Of a stretch of DNA of 64,000 bases, positions 37,353-45,600 are shown one piece after another. A model generated the notes under the pieces. The model saw nothing but the letters and a program-made list of their open reading frames with translations, did no database searches and was not told the DNA's origin. This DNA is from Fusibacter paucivorans (lineage in GTDB: Bacteria; Bacillota; Clostridia; Peptostreptococcales; Acidaminobacteraceae). Positions within the stretch are counted from its first letter, which is position 1. Each line of letters opens with the position of its first letter. Made by a program: the position numbers and the translations under genes. The DNA lies in assembly GCF_018390735.1 (NCBI RefSeq), contig NZ_JAHBCL010000011.1, forward strand, positions 1 through 64,000, given 5' to 3'.

Positions 37353-37967
37353 ATGACGAAATTTATACCGGCTATAACAAAATTAATAGAAGAATTTTCA
37401 AGATTGCCGGGCGTTGGTAAAAAGTCTGCTCAAAGGCTGGCATTTCATATCATCAATATGGAGCAGTCTGAAGCGGTTGCATTCGCTGAAGCCATACTGG
37501 ACGTCAAGCGCAAAGTGCGTTATTGTGAGCGCTGTTTCAATATAACCGATCAGCAGTACTGCGATATTTGTACAGATTATCGAAGGGATACCACGCAAAT
37601 TTGTGTCGTCGAATCACCAAGAGATCTGATTGCCATTGAGAATACGAAGGAATATCATGGTCTCTATCACGTCTTGCATGGGGCCATATCACCGCTCTCT
37701 GGCATTGGACCCAATGAAATCAAGATTCGAGAATTGATTATTCGATTGCAAAATGAAGATGTTTCTGAGATTATTTTAGCGACGAATCCAACCATTGAAG
37801 GTGAGGCGACGGCAATGTATATCTCAAAACTGCTGAAAGCCGTAGAAATTGACGTTAGCCGTATTGCACACGGTATTCCAGTTGGTGGCGATCTCGAATA
37901 CGCGGATGAAGTAACGCTGGCGAAGGCAATGGAAGGCAGACGTCACTTGAACACTTCTGGCCAATAA
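37353..37967 (+). CDS. recR: Recombination mediator RecR
   Basis: Works with RecF and RecO to load RecA on gapped DNA; recF is also in this window. The 204-residue protein has an HhH motif near the N-terminus ([15 protein letters not shown]), a zinc finger [16 protein letters not shown] at about residues 54-69, and a TOPRIM domain ([16 protein letters not shown], then [12 protein letters not shown]). ATG 37353 follows GAGGATG. It ends the dnaX-ybaB-recR operon. Confidence 0.96.
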   Translation: MTKFIPAITKLIEEFSRLPGVGKKSAQRLAFHIINMEQSEAVAFAEAILDVKRKVRYCERCFNITDQQYCDICTDYRRDTTQICVVESPRDLIAIENTKEYHGLYHVLHGAISPLSGIGPNEIKIRELIIRLQNEDVSEIILATNPTIEGEATAMYISKLLKAVEIDVSRIAHGIPVGGDLEYADEVTLAKAMEGRRHLNTSGQ

Positions 37968-38012
37968 AAATTCCTAACAGACATTCGAATGATAATAAAA
38001 ATGAAATTGTAT

Positions 38013-38047
38013 AAAAAGCAGCTTTCAATTTGAAAGCTGCTTTTTTA
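38013..38047 (+). terminator. Terminator after recR
   Basis: A near-perfect 16-bp stem beginning AAAAAGCAGCTTTCAA (38013-38028) with its complement at 38030-38045 and a T-run. Very strong. Confidence 0.9.
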
Positions 38048-38072
38048 AATGTAAAAAAATGGCATTTGCATA

Positions 38073-38101
38073 TTTACAGGAAATTCCAAACGTGTTATAG
38101 T
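38073..38101 (+). promoter_or_regulatory. Promoter of the Tad cluster
   Basis: TTTACA at 38073-38078, a 17-bp spacer, and TATAGT at 38096-38101, about 33 bp before the first gene. It lies just after the recR terminator, so the Tad cluster appears to be an independent transcription unit. Confidence 0.6.
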
Positions 38102-38133
38102 AATACCATAATCTGGAAAGTCGATGGGTCATT

Positions 38134-39297
38134 ATGGAATCCTATGGTGTTGTTTTAGTCAAAAAAGAAAGTGAATACATGTCATTTCAAGCGGATCAAT
38201 TAAAATTGAAACGCCTTTATACTTTATCGGAAGAAGCACTTAGAGATCAGCCGCTTTGCGTTATTATTAGTCCTGTGACGAGCGAAGAGGCGGCACTGGT
38301 TAAAACCATGACAGCAGTTACCTTTTTTGTTTATCTCGGCGTACAGAAGCTAAATGAACCCAGTGAACACATTCGTCATTTTTCATCACTGGAAAATCTT
38401 CAATCACTCATGGTAGATTATGAGGCAGCGTGGCTAGTCTCGCTTAAAACAGCTTATCTGGAAGAAGCGCTCGCCTTTAGTGAAAAAGACGAGGCATTTA
38501 TTCGTGAACAGTATGATTGCCTTAATCAAGCACCTTTAAAACAGACACCTTTAAAGCAGACAAAAAAGAAAAAAAGTCATTGGATAAAGAAACGTTATGA
38601 CAAGCGTTCATCGCCATGTATTGTCGGACTTATCGGCCATCCCCAGACTGCATCAGCATTGGTAAAGGCTTATCAAAAAATGAGTTATGATCATTGTCTG
38701 ATTATAGATGGCGACTTGTTGAAGCCAACGTTAGACGACAGCTTTAATGTTCGACAGATTGAAACATCTTTGAAAACGCAGTTAACGGGACGCGATAACA
38801 CTGCTTTTAATGTCTTGGTAGATGCTCAGCAGAAGGGGTTGGCTGTAGAGCGAATGGTACCGCTTATCGTTCATCGCTATTCAGAGCATTTAGATGTTCT
38901 CTTTGGCAATTACAATCCGCATAATTATGAACATTATAAAATAGAATCCGTCATGGGCATGGTTAGCGATTTAAAACGTCTATACGATGTGATCTTTATC
39001 TGTCTCCCGATGAACTTGTACGACGAACTAACCTTGTCAGTACTGCATGAATGTGAAATGAGTGTATTGATGGCGACATCAAATAGAGCTGATGTTCGTG
39101 TGATACTCAATACACTGGAACTCATTGAAAATCGGCGTGGCTTGCCGACTGGAAAATTCTACTTTTATTTTTTGAAAAGCAATCAAAAACAGCTTTGGCA
39201 TTCAGCCAATGCTGACGTACTGCGCGCTTTGTTTAAAAAGCAGTATTTAAGTTCTAAAAGCGCCGTTTTACGTCAATTACTGAAAGGAAGGCGTTAA
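38134..39297 (+). CDS. TadZ/CpaE-like protein with degenerate P-loop
   Basis: First gene of the Tad-type cluster, 387 residues. The N-terminal third (about 1-125) resembles a receiver-like fold; the middle has a basic linker with a tandem APLKQTPLKQT repeat; the C-terminal half has a ParA/MinD-like layout: GLIGHPQTASALVKA where the deviant Walker A would be, LIIDGDLLKP in place of Walker A', and YDVIFICLPMN as Walker B. The glycine-lysine P-loop is lost, so ATP hydrolysis is unlikely. TadZ proteins place the pilus machine at the cell pole, and degenerate ones are known. Identity rests on position before the TadA ATPase and fold pattern. Confidence 0.7.
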   Translation: MESYGVVLVKKESEYMSFQADQLKLKRLYTLSEEALRDQPLCVIISPVTSEEAALVKTMTAVTFFVYLGVQKLNEPSEHIRHFSSLENLQSLMVDYEAAWLVSLKTAYLEEALAFSEKDEAFIREQYDCLNQAPLKQTPLKQTKKKKSHWIKKRYDKRSSPCIVGLIGHPQTASALVKAYQKMSYDHCLIIDGDLLKPTLDDSFNVRQIETSLKTQLTGRDNTAFNVLVDAQQKGLAVERMVPLIVHRYSEHLDVLFGNYNPHNYEHYKIESVMGMVSDLKRLYDVIFICLPMNLYDELTLSVLHECEMSVLMATSNRADVRVILNTLELIENRRGLPTGKFYFYFLKSNQKQLWHSANADVLRALFKKQYLSSKSAVLRQLLKGRR

Positions 39298-39299
39298 CA

Positions 39300-40460
39300 A
39301 TGGGGTCCGTTAATTCGCTCTCAATGCCGCAGCATGCGTATCAAAACAGAAAAAATCACTCGGATCGAACGAAGATGATTGTTGAACTGCAGGATGAAGT
39401 TGTCTTAAAATTTTCGAATCTCATCGCTGACGTAGAACTAGGGAATGTCCCAGCGGATATTCTCAAAAATGAAATTAGTAAAATGGTTGATCAGAAAAAG
39501 GGACTTTTTAATACGGATGAAGCAAAGCGGGATTTGTTTAACAGATTATTTGGATATGGTATTTTACAGTACCTCATTGAAGATTCTTCGATTTCCGACA
39601 TTGATGTTTTGAGATATGATTACGTGATGATTAAGCGAAACGGTCAGTGGGAAGTGACAGACTGCAACTTTGGATCTGAATCAGCTTTAGAGAGCTATTG
39701 TAAACTCGTGGTTATCCGTAACGGCGGTGTGCTCAATGATGCTGACAGCCATTGCAGAATCAGTGATCATAAGAACAAGCTGCGAATCAATGCAGCTATC
39801 ACGCCTCGAAATGTCAATGGGTCCACGTTAAACATAAGAAAACACAATCACAGTATCCGAACGCTGGATAAACTGCGAGATATGGGGATGATGGATGATA
39901 CCGTTTTCAGTGAACTGAAAGCGATCAATGCAGCAGGTGCCAATATTTTTATTTGCGGCAAAGGCGCAGCAGGCAAAACGACATTGCTGCGTGCGATGAT
40001 AGAAGAGGTGGATAACTTGGAGCGCGTGTTGATATGTGAGTCGGATGTGGAACTTTATCCACAGAAACCCAACATTATTTCACAGACGATCAAGAAAGAC
40101 TATTTGGGTGGTATCTCGAGAAAATTGAGTGATCTTATTTTAGATGGTTTGACCATGGGACTTGATACATACTGTATTGGCGAGATCATTGGGTCGGAAG
40201 CTTGGGATTTAATTCAAGCAGGACATACAGACCATCGGATCATGACGACAGTCCACGCCACATCTCCAAATGATTTGTTTTACAGATTATTGGCCATGAT
40301 CGAACCAAGAACGCGATTGTCAGAAAGCGTATTAATGAAAATGCTCTGTCAGAGTATGGATGTCATTGTTTATTTGAAGGCTTTCAAGGTGCAGGAAGTT
40401 GTTCGCGTTAAAGGTTATGATGAAGAGATATCACAGCCTGTATTGGAGCAAATCATATGA
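39300..40460 (+). CDS. tadA: Tad pilus secretion ATPase TadA/CpaF
   Basis: Hexameric type II/IV secretion ATPase that powers pilus assembly; not the tRNA deaminase of the same symbol. The P-loop is GKGAAGKTT with Lys226. The Walker B/His-box region reads GEIIGSEAWDLIQAGHTDHRIMTTVHATSPND. The N-terminal domain (about 1-140) includes YGILQYLIEDSSISDIDVLRYD. The family norm is GEVRG; GEIIG here is a mild change. ATG 39300 follows GGAAGG. It overlaps the next gene by 4 bp (ATGA). Confidence 0.9.
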   Translation: MGSVNSLSMPQHAYQNRKNHSDRTKMIVELQDEVVLKFSNLIADVELGNVPADILKNEISKMVDQKKGLFNTDEAKRDLFNRLFGYGILQYLIEDSSISDIDVLRYDYVMIKRNGQWEVTDCNFGSESALESYCKLVVIRNGGVLNDADSHCRISDHKNKLRINAAITPRNVNGSTLNIRKHNHSIRTLDKLRDMGMMDDTVFSELKAINAAGANIFICGKGAAGKTTLLRAMIEEVDNLERVLICESDVELYPQKPNIISQTIKKDYLGGISRKLSDLILDGLTMGLDTYCIGEIIGSEAWDLIQAGHTDHRIMTTVHATSPNDLFYRLLAMIEPRTRLSESVLMKMLCQSMDVIVYLKAFKVQEVVRVKGYDEEISQPVLEQII

Positions 40461-41362
40461 TGATAGTCAATAGTTTGCTGTTTGTTGCCAATGCGCTTTG
40501 GCTTATTGCAGTGGGATGGATTGTGGTGGATCTGGGCGATGAAAAAGTACAATACGATTATCATCTGCAGTATCACTCGATCAAATGGCATCAAAAATAC
40601 ATCCATAAGTTAATTGAGGGACTTCAACTTGAAATACTCTTTGGCACGAAAGCAGCCTATGCTATTCAAGAAGGTATCGGCTATCTGTACGCTGCACTCT
40701 TGGCACTTGTTTTAGCGCTCTTGGCGAGTTGGCATGCACCGCTGTTCACAAGTGGGATTGCACTTGCCGCTTGGCTGATATTGCCTGTCATCATTATCGA
40801 GTTTTTAATTCAAAAGGTATCAGATGGTGTTGATCAATCCTTACTCGGGCTGTTGCAGTCTATACACGCTGGGCTCTTGCAGACAGGTGATATTATTTCA
40901 GCATTGAAATATGCGGAAACACTGGTTAAAGACCGTTATCTGATACGTTTGCTGAATAGATTTAATTACAGTATTCAAAAGGGATTGAGTCCGGAGATTG
41001 CCTTTGAGCAACTAAGACAAGGGGCACATCACGATTATTTTGCCTATGTTATTTTGAATATCGAACAGGTTTATCAGCGGCGCGGCGATGTGATTAGCAT
41101 TATACAAGCACTTCAGGTGGAACACACGGCTATCCAAATCGAACTGAATAAGCGCCAAATTGAACTTAAGCGTGAAAAAATGATGGTAACGATCTGTATG
41201 TGCGTATTTTTGGGGGTGATTATTGAAGTGATACGGGAAGAAAGCTATATATGGCTATTTTATCATCAGCATACATTAGCGGGCTATGTCTTTGCGGTCA
41301 CCGTTTTTGCAGTGATTTTAACACTCTTTGTGCTGATAAAGGGTGACCAGTTAAAGTACTGA
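40457..41362 (+). CDS. tadB: Tad pilus membrane platform protein TadB-like
   Basis: 301 residues with an N-terminal membrane segment (about 4-24), a pair near 75-115, and two C-terminal ones (about 245-262 and 272-292), separated by a cytoplasmic T2SS-F-type helical domain (about 130-230: LLGLLQSIHAGLLQTGDIISALKYAE). This is the TadB layout. It starts within the TadA stop codon. With TadC it forms the inner-membrane platform on which the ATPase acts. Confidence 0.82.
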   Translation: MMIVNSLLFVANALWLIAVGWIVVDLGDEKVQYDYHLQYHSIKWHQKYIHKLIEGLQLEILFGTKAAYAIQEGIGYLYAALLALVLALLASWHAPLFTSGIALAAWLILPVIIIEFLIQKVSDGVDQSLLGLLQSIHAGLLQTGDIISALKYAETLVKDRYLIRLLNRFNYSIQKGLSPEIAFEQLRQGAHHDYFAYVILNIEQVYQRRGDVISIIQALQVEHTAIQIELNKRQIELKREKMMVTICMCVFLGVIIEVIREESYIWLFYHQHTLAGYVFAVTVFAVILTLFVLIKGDQLKY

Positions 41363-41381
41363 GAGAAAAAGGGGGCCTGTG

Positions 41382-42113
41382 ATGCTTATACTGGTGAATA
41401 CATTATGTCTGGCTGTCTTTGGGATGTATCTGAAAGACCGCGTTATGATGAAGACAATTCGTTCAGACTTCAGTGAATACCAGTGGTGGCCTTTAGTGCT
41501 CATCGTCATAGACGTCGGTCTTTTTGCGACATTAAACATTGACATCGGCATTGCAGAGACCCTTAAGACGTGGCTGCTGTCGGGGGTTCGCTGGCTTCTC
41601 ATTGGCGGTGCGGTTACATATGCAATACGTCAGCTTTGGTATCGTCGAAATCGACAGCTGGTGGAAACGCGAAACTTTTATAAGATTTTTAAATTTATCT
41701 TTACGCAAATGAATGCCGGTGCAACCAATTATCAAATTTTCAAACTGCTCTACAAAGTGGTGGACGATGCGAAAATGTCGCGACACTTGCTGCGCTTTTC
41801 CATTCTATTGTCACAAAATGCACAGATGCAGGAGGCCATTGCCTATTTGCGGAATGTGTATAAAAACGATGAAGGCAGCATTTTTGTAGGCATACTCGAC
41901 AATATCAGTCAAAATCACTTAACCGCCAATGGCTTGATAAACGTCGATCAAATGCTGTTTCAGAAGTATCTTTCGGGCATTCGAGCGGAGACAAAGCGCA
42001 TTGAGCGCAATTATGTCCTGCTGGTCGTGATGTACACGCTGTTAATGACGATTTTTTTACTGCTCCCCTTGATTTCGAGTATGGCGGAGAGCGCGCAGAA
42101 TATATTTTCCTAG
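41382..42113 (+). CDS. tadC: Tad pilus membrane platform protein TadC-like
   Basis: 243 residues with membrane segments near the N-terminus (about 2-20, 35-80), a cytoplasmic helical domain (about 90-205) and a C-terminal helix (NYVLLVVMYTLLMTIFLLLPLISSM). It is a shorter relative of TadB, as TadC usually is. ATG 41382 is well spaced from GGGGG; GTG 41379 is also in frame. It lies 19 bp after tadB. Confidence 0.75.
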   Translation: MLILVNTLCLAVFGMYLKDRVMMKTIRSDFSEYQWWPLVLIVIDVGLFATLNIDIGIAETLKTWLLSGVRWLLIGGAVTYAIRQLWYRRNRQLVETRNFYKIFKFIFTQMNAGATNYQIFKLLYKVVDDAKMSRHLLRFSILLSQNAQMQEAIAYLRNVYKNDEGSIFVGILDNISQNHLTANGLINVDQMLFQKYLSGIRAETKRIERNYVLLVVMYTLLMTIFLLLPLISSMAESAQNIFS

Positions 42114-42171
42114 CTAAAAAAATCGCATCAATCATAAATTGCAATGCACGATATTATAAGGGAGGCAAACT

Positions 42172-42423
42172 ATGAATTTAGAACGTATTCAGCGCATCAG
42201 TGTATGGCTTCGCGTCAAAATGGCTGATGAGCGCGGCGAGTATGGTATGGGAACGGTTATCAGTATTGCCATTGGGCTAATTGTCACATCATTTATCATC
42301 TTGCCGGAACTCAGAAATTTCTCAACGACAATTATGGACAAAATGGATACTTGGTGGGCGAACACTGTCGTTAAAGATATTTTTCCAACGACAATTCCAA
42401 CGACAGTTACAACAACTCCCTGA
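42172..42423 (+). CDS. Flp-type pilin candidate
   Basis: 83 residues, preceded by a strong AGGGAGG. A basic N-terminus with ADERGEYGMG is followed by one hydrophobic segment (TVISIAIGLIVTSFIILP, about 28-45) and a hydrophilic tail ending in a threonine/proline-rich stretch (TTIPTTVTTTP). The Gly-Glu-Tyr before the membrane helix recalls the G/xxxxEY site of Flp prepilins, though not in exact register. The size, strong ribosome-binding site and position after tadC suggest it is the major pilin. The Thr-rich tail could be glycosylated. Confidence 0.65.
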   Translation: MNLERIQRISVWLRVKMADERGEYGMGTVISIAIGLIVTSFIILPELRNFSTTIMDKMDTWWANTVVKDIFPTTIPTTVTTTP

Positions 42424-42435
42424 GGTGTTTGAAGC

Positions 42436-42822
42436 ATGACCCTTTCAGATACGATAATTACAGGCGTCGTCATTGTGATCCTGCTCAGTTTCTTTGTGGC
42501 ATTTACAGATTATACGATCCCCGTCATGGCAAAGCTGGATCAAAACAATATTTGCAGGGATTACGCGACGCTTTTAGCAGCAGAAGGCAAACTGAATACG
42601 GCGGAAACGTCGGCATTGACTTCTGAACTGACAGCGCGAGGCTTTGAATCGGTGGTGATTAGCGTGACGGCGCCAGAGGGCTTAAAGTTTAAGGATATCA
42701 TTCACTTTGAAGTGAGTGCCGTTTTTAGAAGTCGTCAGACGACAGGGCTTTTCAGTAGAGAGGAGATTGAAATACCATGCCGATACGAGGCAGATATGAT
42801 CTACCGGAAGTACGTCAATTAA
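42436..42822 (+). CDS. TadE-like minor pilin candidate
   Basis: 128 residues: one N-terminal membrane helix (ITGVVIVILLSFFVAFTDYTI, about 7-27) and an extracytoplasmic alpha/beta domain with two cysteines (Cys38 and one near the C-terminus). This is the form of TadE/TadF pseudopilins. ATG 42436 follows TGAGGTG. It overlaps the next gene by 46 bp. The sequence alone does not prove the family; the context does most of the work. Confidence 0.6.
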   Translation: MTLSDTIITGVVIVILLSFFVAFTDYTIPVMAKLDQNNICRDYATLLAAEGKLNTAETSALTSELTARGFESVVISVTAPEGLKFKDIIHFEVSAVFRSRQTTGLFSREEIEIPCRYEADMIYRKYVN

Positions 42823-43232
42823 AGTGGTGTCGGGGCAGTGGGATGCTTTCTATGCTGGTGGGCATTCAGCTGCTCCTCCTGCTGATGCTGCCGCTCTTTG
42901 TTTTTTCAGCAGAGTATCTGCATCTGCTGCATGTAAAGTCATTACTTGCATCAAAGACGGAAATGGCCAGCTATCAGCTGATCAGCGACTTGGCATTGAC
43001 AGATCTAAGCATGCGGACAACCACAGCGACAAGAGATTACTCGGAGACATTTGACAGTTATTTGTCGGAGTTGCTCTCCGAGGATGAACAGTGGCGATAC
43101 CAAAACATCACGGCAAATGCTGATGGCTATGCGCTCAATGTTTATTTTGAATACCAGTATGACATTCTGCTCATGCATCGTGTCAAAACACTTGTCTGTG
43201 CCCAAACTTATCAAATACCGCAAAACTATTGA
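42777..43232 (+). CDS. TadE/TadF-like minor pilin candidate
   Basis: 151 residues: a basic N-terminus with RGSGMLSM, one hydrophobic segment (LVGIQLLLLLMLPLFVFSAEYL, about 26-47) and an extracytoplasmic domain. RGSG before the membrane helix is like the RGS/RGxA motif at the start of TadE/TadG helices. The start is ATG 42777, 12 nt behind AGGAG and inside the previous gene; ATG 42843 would remove the basic segment. Probably co-translated with the upstream pilin-like gene. Confidence 0.55.
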   Translation: MPIRGRYDLPEVRQLKWCRGSGMLSMLVGIQLLLLLMLPLFVFSAEYLHLLHVKSLLASKTEMASYQLISDLALTDLSMRTTTATRDYSETFDSYLSELLSEDEQWRYQNITANADGYALNVYFEYQYDILLMHRVKTLVCAQTYQIPQNY

Positions 43233-43269
43233 GTGTCTTAAAAGACAGAAGGAGCAAGCGTGATTACAT

Positions 43270-43869
43270 ATGACAAAGAAAATTATCGTCGTCATGACAT
43301 TTGCACTGCTGAGTCTCGCAGTCACACAATATCAAATACAGCGTATTAATCACAAGACGCTGCAAACCTATGAAGACGTGTGTGTCTATACAAGAGATAT
43401 TGAATATGGTACGGTACTAAAAGCTTCCGATATTGCCGTGGGTAAAATCAACACGCAGTGGGACAGCGCTGATTATATCAAAGACAGTACCACTGCCGTT
43501 GGGATGCAGCTTAAAACAGATGTCAAAAAAAATGCGATTTTAGCAGCAGGCAATTTATCAGAAGCCAATGAAGCAATGCTCCCTTCTGAAGGGCGTGCAC
43601 TGACGGCAATAAAGCTTTCTTCAGAAACAGCCGTTGGTTGGTCTTTTGAGGCTGGTGATACCATGGTGCTCTATTGGGTTGGAACCGATGCGACAACAGA
43701 ACTAATGGGTGATGTTTTTATTAAGGCAATTATCAGTGAAACAGGCGCGGCAAATGCATCACCTGTCTATGTGATTGTTGAAACAGATGTGCCCATGGTG
43801 GCGAAAATAGTCTCTATTCGCGATAAGGGAAGATTTGAGCTCGTACGCCAATTTGGATTAATAAATTGA
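43270..43869 (+). CDS. CpaB/RcpC-like SAF-domain protein
   Basis: 199 residues with a signal-anchor (KKIIVVMTFALLSLAVTQY) and an SAF domain (VYTRDIEYGTVLKASDIAVGKI, then a VGMQLKTDVKKNAILAAGNL segment), which is the core of CpaB/RcpC. In Gram-negative bacteria CpaB works beside the outer-membrane secretin; here no secretin exists, and the protein may act in the cell wall. It closes the cluster. No prepilin peptidase (TadV/CpaA) is in the window, so it must be encoded elsewhere. Confidence 0.78.
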   Translation: MTKKIIVVMTFALLSLAVTQYQIQRINHKTLQTYEDVCVYTRDIEYGTVLKASDIAVGKINTQWDSADYIKDSTTAVGMQLKTDVKKNAILAAGNLSEANEAMLPSEGRALTAIKLSSETAVGWSFEAGDTMVLYWVGTDATTELMGDVFIKAIISETGAANASPVYVIVETDVPMVAKIVSIRDKGRFELVRQFGLIN

Positions 43870-43894
43870 ATATTCAAATGCATTTGTTTATAAT
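43866..43894 (+). promoter_or_regulatory. Promoter before the pseudo-kinase gene
   Basis: TTGAAT at 43866-43871, a 17-bp spacer and a perfect TATAAT at 43889-43894. The -35 overlaps the stop codon of the CpaB-like gene. It suggests that the sensor gene is transcribed on its own as well as by read-through. Confidence 0.65.
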
Positions 43895-43947
43895 TTAAAT
43901 AGAGAAAGCGCAACCGGCAATTGCTATTTAAACTAAATGAGGTGCAT

Positions 43948-45504
43948 ATGGATGCTTACGGCAGTCTTTCAAGAGAATCGCTGATTCACGAAATTAGACA
44001 ATTGAATAAGACCATCGAAACGCTTAAGTTTAAAATGGATTCAGAAGAAGTTAACCTGCTGGATCTGGTCAAGTTTCCGATTATTCACATCAGCAGTGAA
44101 TATGATATCCTATGGGCTAATCATTATGCAACGGAACAATACGATAGGCTTTATCATAAAAAGTGCTATCAGGCGCTTTATGGTTTTAATGATATTTGTT
44201 CGAACTGTCCAATGAAAGAAGTGCTTTCTTATAAGGTTACGATGAACATTGTCGTCGTTGATAAACACGCCGATAATTGGCATAATGCACTGATGCCAGT
44301 TGATGAAGGCGATGTTCAAGGGAGTATTTTAGAATTTCAACAGCGAAAAGATGAACGCCTGCAAGTAGAAGAAGCATTTAAGGATGCTATCGCACGCCTG
44401 CGTCATGAAAATCAGGAACTTCGCCGTAAACTTCAGATAAAGAATGATTTCATTAAGATTTTTTCAACGAAGCTCATGACGCCAATCAAGGCGATTAGGG
44501 GTATTCATACCAGTTTAGAAAATACATATCTATCACAGATTCAGTCTGAATACTTAACCGTTCTCGCGAAAAACAGCAGGTTGATTCACGATATTTTTAA
44601 CCGCGCGTTGATGCATGCGGATATGGAAGAGAGCGTTTTGCTCAATCCAAAACAGGAATTTGATCTCGTCGGCGTTTTGACGGCGCTTGAAACGATGTCA
44701 AAGGCACAGTTTGAAGTCGTACTGCACTATGATGATGCCATGCCGAAAATCGTACTTGGCGATGAAACGAATTTTACGCTGGCACTTTATCTGTTGCTTG
44801 AGACGGCGGTTTCAATTAGTGCGCATAAACGCATTTTCCTCAATGCGACAAGTATTTCAGAAACCATTAAAAATGTCAGTGTTAAATTGACAATTACAGA
44901 TCGGGCCGACAATCGTCAAGCGGCTCTTAAGAACTTTACAGACACGGTTTATGAGCAAGATGATATTTATCGAAGCTTAGAAAGTTATATCTCCTCTGTT
45001 GGGATTCAAGTCGGCAAGAAAATTATTGAGGCATTAGACGGAACACTGATTATTTCAACGACAGAGGGCAAGGGCATTCATATGACCCTTTTTATTAATT
45101 TTGAAAAAGTCATGCCGCGAAAACCTATTCAAATCGCCGTAACGACATCTGAGAAGGCCGGTATACTCTTTGTTGATGAAGATAGACCCCCAGTTTCGCT
45201 GGAAATGTTTGATCGGTACAATATTTATTTTGCAAAATCGAAAGAACAGGCGGTGGCACTTTTTACAGCACATATGCCGGAGATCACAATGATCAATATC
45301 ATGCTGAACGATGAAGATGGTTTTAGTATTTTTGACGCGATCGAACGCTATCGTCAAGAGGGTCAGTATATTTTGGCGACATCTGTCAAGCTGATTGACA
45401 ACGAACGCGATTTTATGCGCGATTACGGTTTTGACGACTATTATGAAAAACCGCTTCATCAATCGGATCTCAATGACATTTTTAAACTTTACATCAATCG
45501 ATGA
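43948..45504 (+). CDS. Hybrid sensor-kinase-like protein lacking both phospho-acceptors
   Basis: 518 residues, no membrane segments. Order: short coiled coil, PAS-like domain (about 30-130) with a CYQALYGFNDICSNCPM cysteine motif, a second coiled coil, DHp-like helices (about 165-225), a HATPase-like domain (about 240-385), and a C-terminal receiver-like domain (about 395-518). In the H-box (FSTKLMTPI) Thr174 stands where the histidine should be. In the receiver, ILFVDED and Lys501 (EKPL) are kept but the phospho-Asp position is Asn450 (MINIML). The ATP-binding boxes are poorly conserved too. It is probably a protein-protein signalling scaffold. ATG 43948 follows GAGGTG. Confidence 0.8.
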   Translation: MDAYGSLSRESLIHEIRQLNKTIETLKFKMDSEEVNLLDLVKFPIIHISSEYDILWANHYATEQYDRLYHKKCYQALYGFNDICSNCPMKEVLSYKVTMNIVVVDKHADNWHNALMPVDEGDVQGSILEFQQRKDERLQVEEAFKDAIARLRHENQELRRKLQIKNDFIKIFSTKLMTPIKAIRGIHTSLENTYLSQIQSEYLTVLAKNSRLIHDIFNRALMHADMEESVLLNPKQEFDLVGVLTALETMSKAQFEVVLHYDDAMPKIVLGDETNFTLALYLLLETAVSISAHKRIFLNATSISETIKNVSVKLTITDRADNRQAALKNFTDTVYEQDDIYRSLESYISSVGIQVGKKIIEALDGTLIISTTEGKGIHMTLFINFEKVMPRKPIQIAVTTSEKAGILFVDEDRPPVSLEMFDRYNIYFAKSKEQAVALFTAHMPEITMINIMLNDEDGFSIFDAIERYRQEGQYILATSVKLIDNERDFMRDYGFDDYYEKPLHQSDLNDIFKLYINR

Positions 45505-45510
45505 TTAATC

Positions 45511-45541
45511 AACCCTCAAATAATATGAAGAGGGTTTTTTT
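45511..45541 (+). terminator. Terminator after the pseudo-kinase gene
   Basis: A 7-bp stem AACCCTC/GAGGGTT (45511-45517, 45530-45536) followed by a T-run. A TATAAT at 45548-45553 just after it may start transcription of the next gene. Confidence 0.8.
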
Positions 45542-45600
45542 ATATGGTATAATCGTTAATGAGATCCAATAAAATCAATAAAGATAAGCGGATGGTGGAC

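Noticed and set aside
45055-45462. 135-codon frame antisense to the pseudo-kinase gene
   Set aside because: It is a shadow of the receiver-like domain and lacks a start signal.
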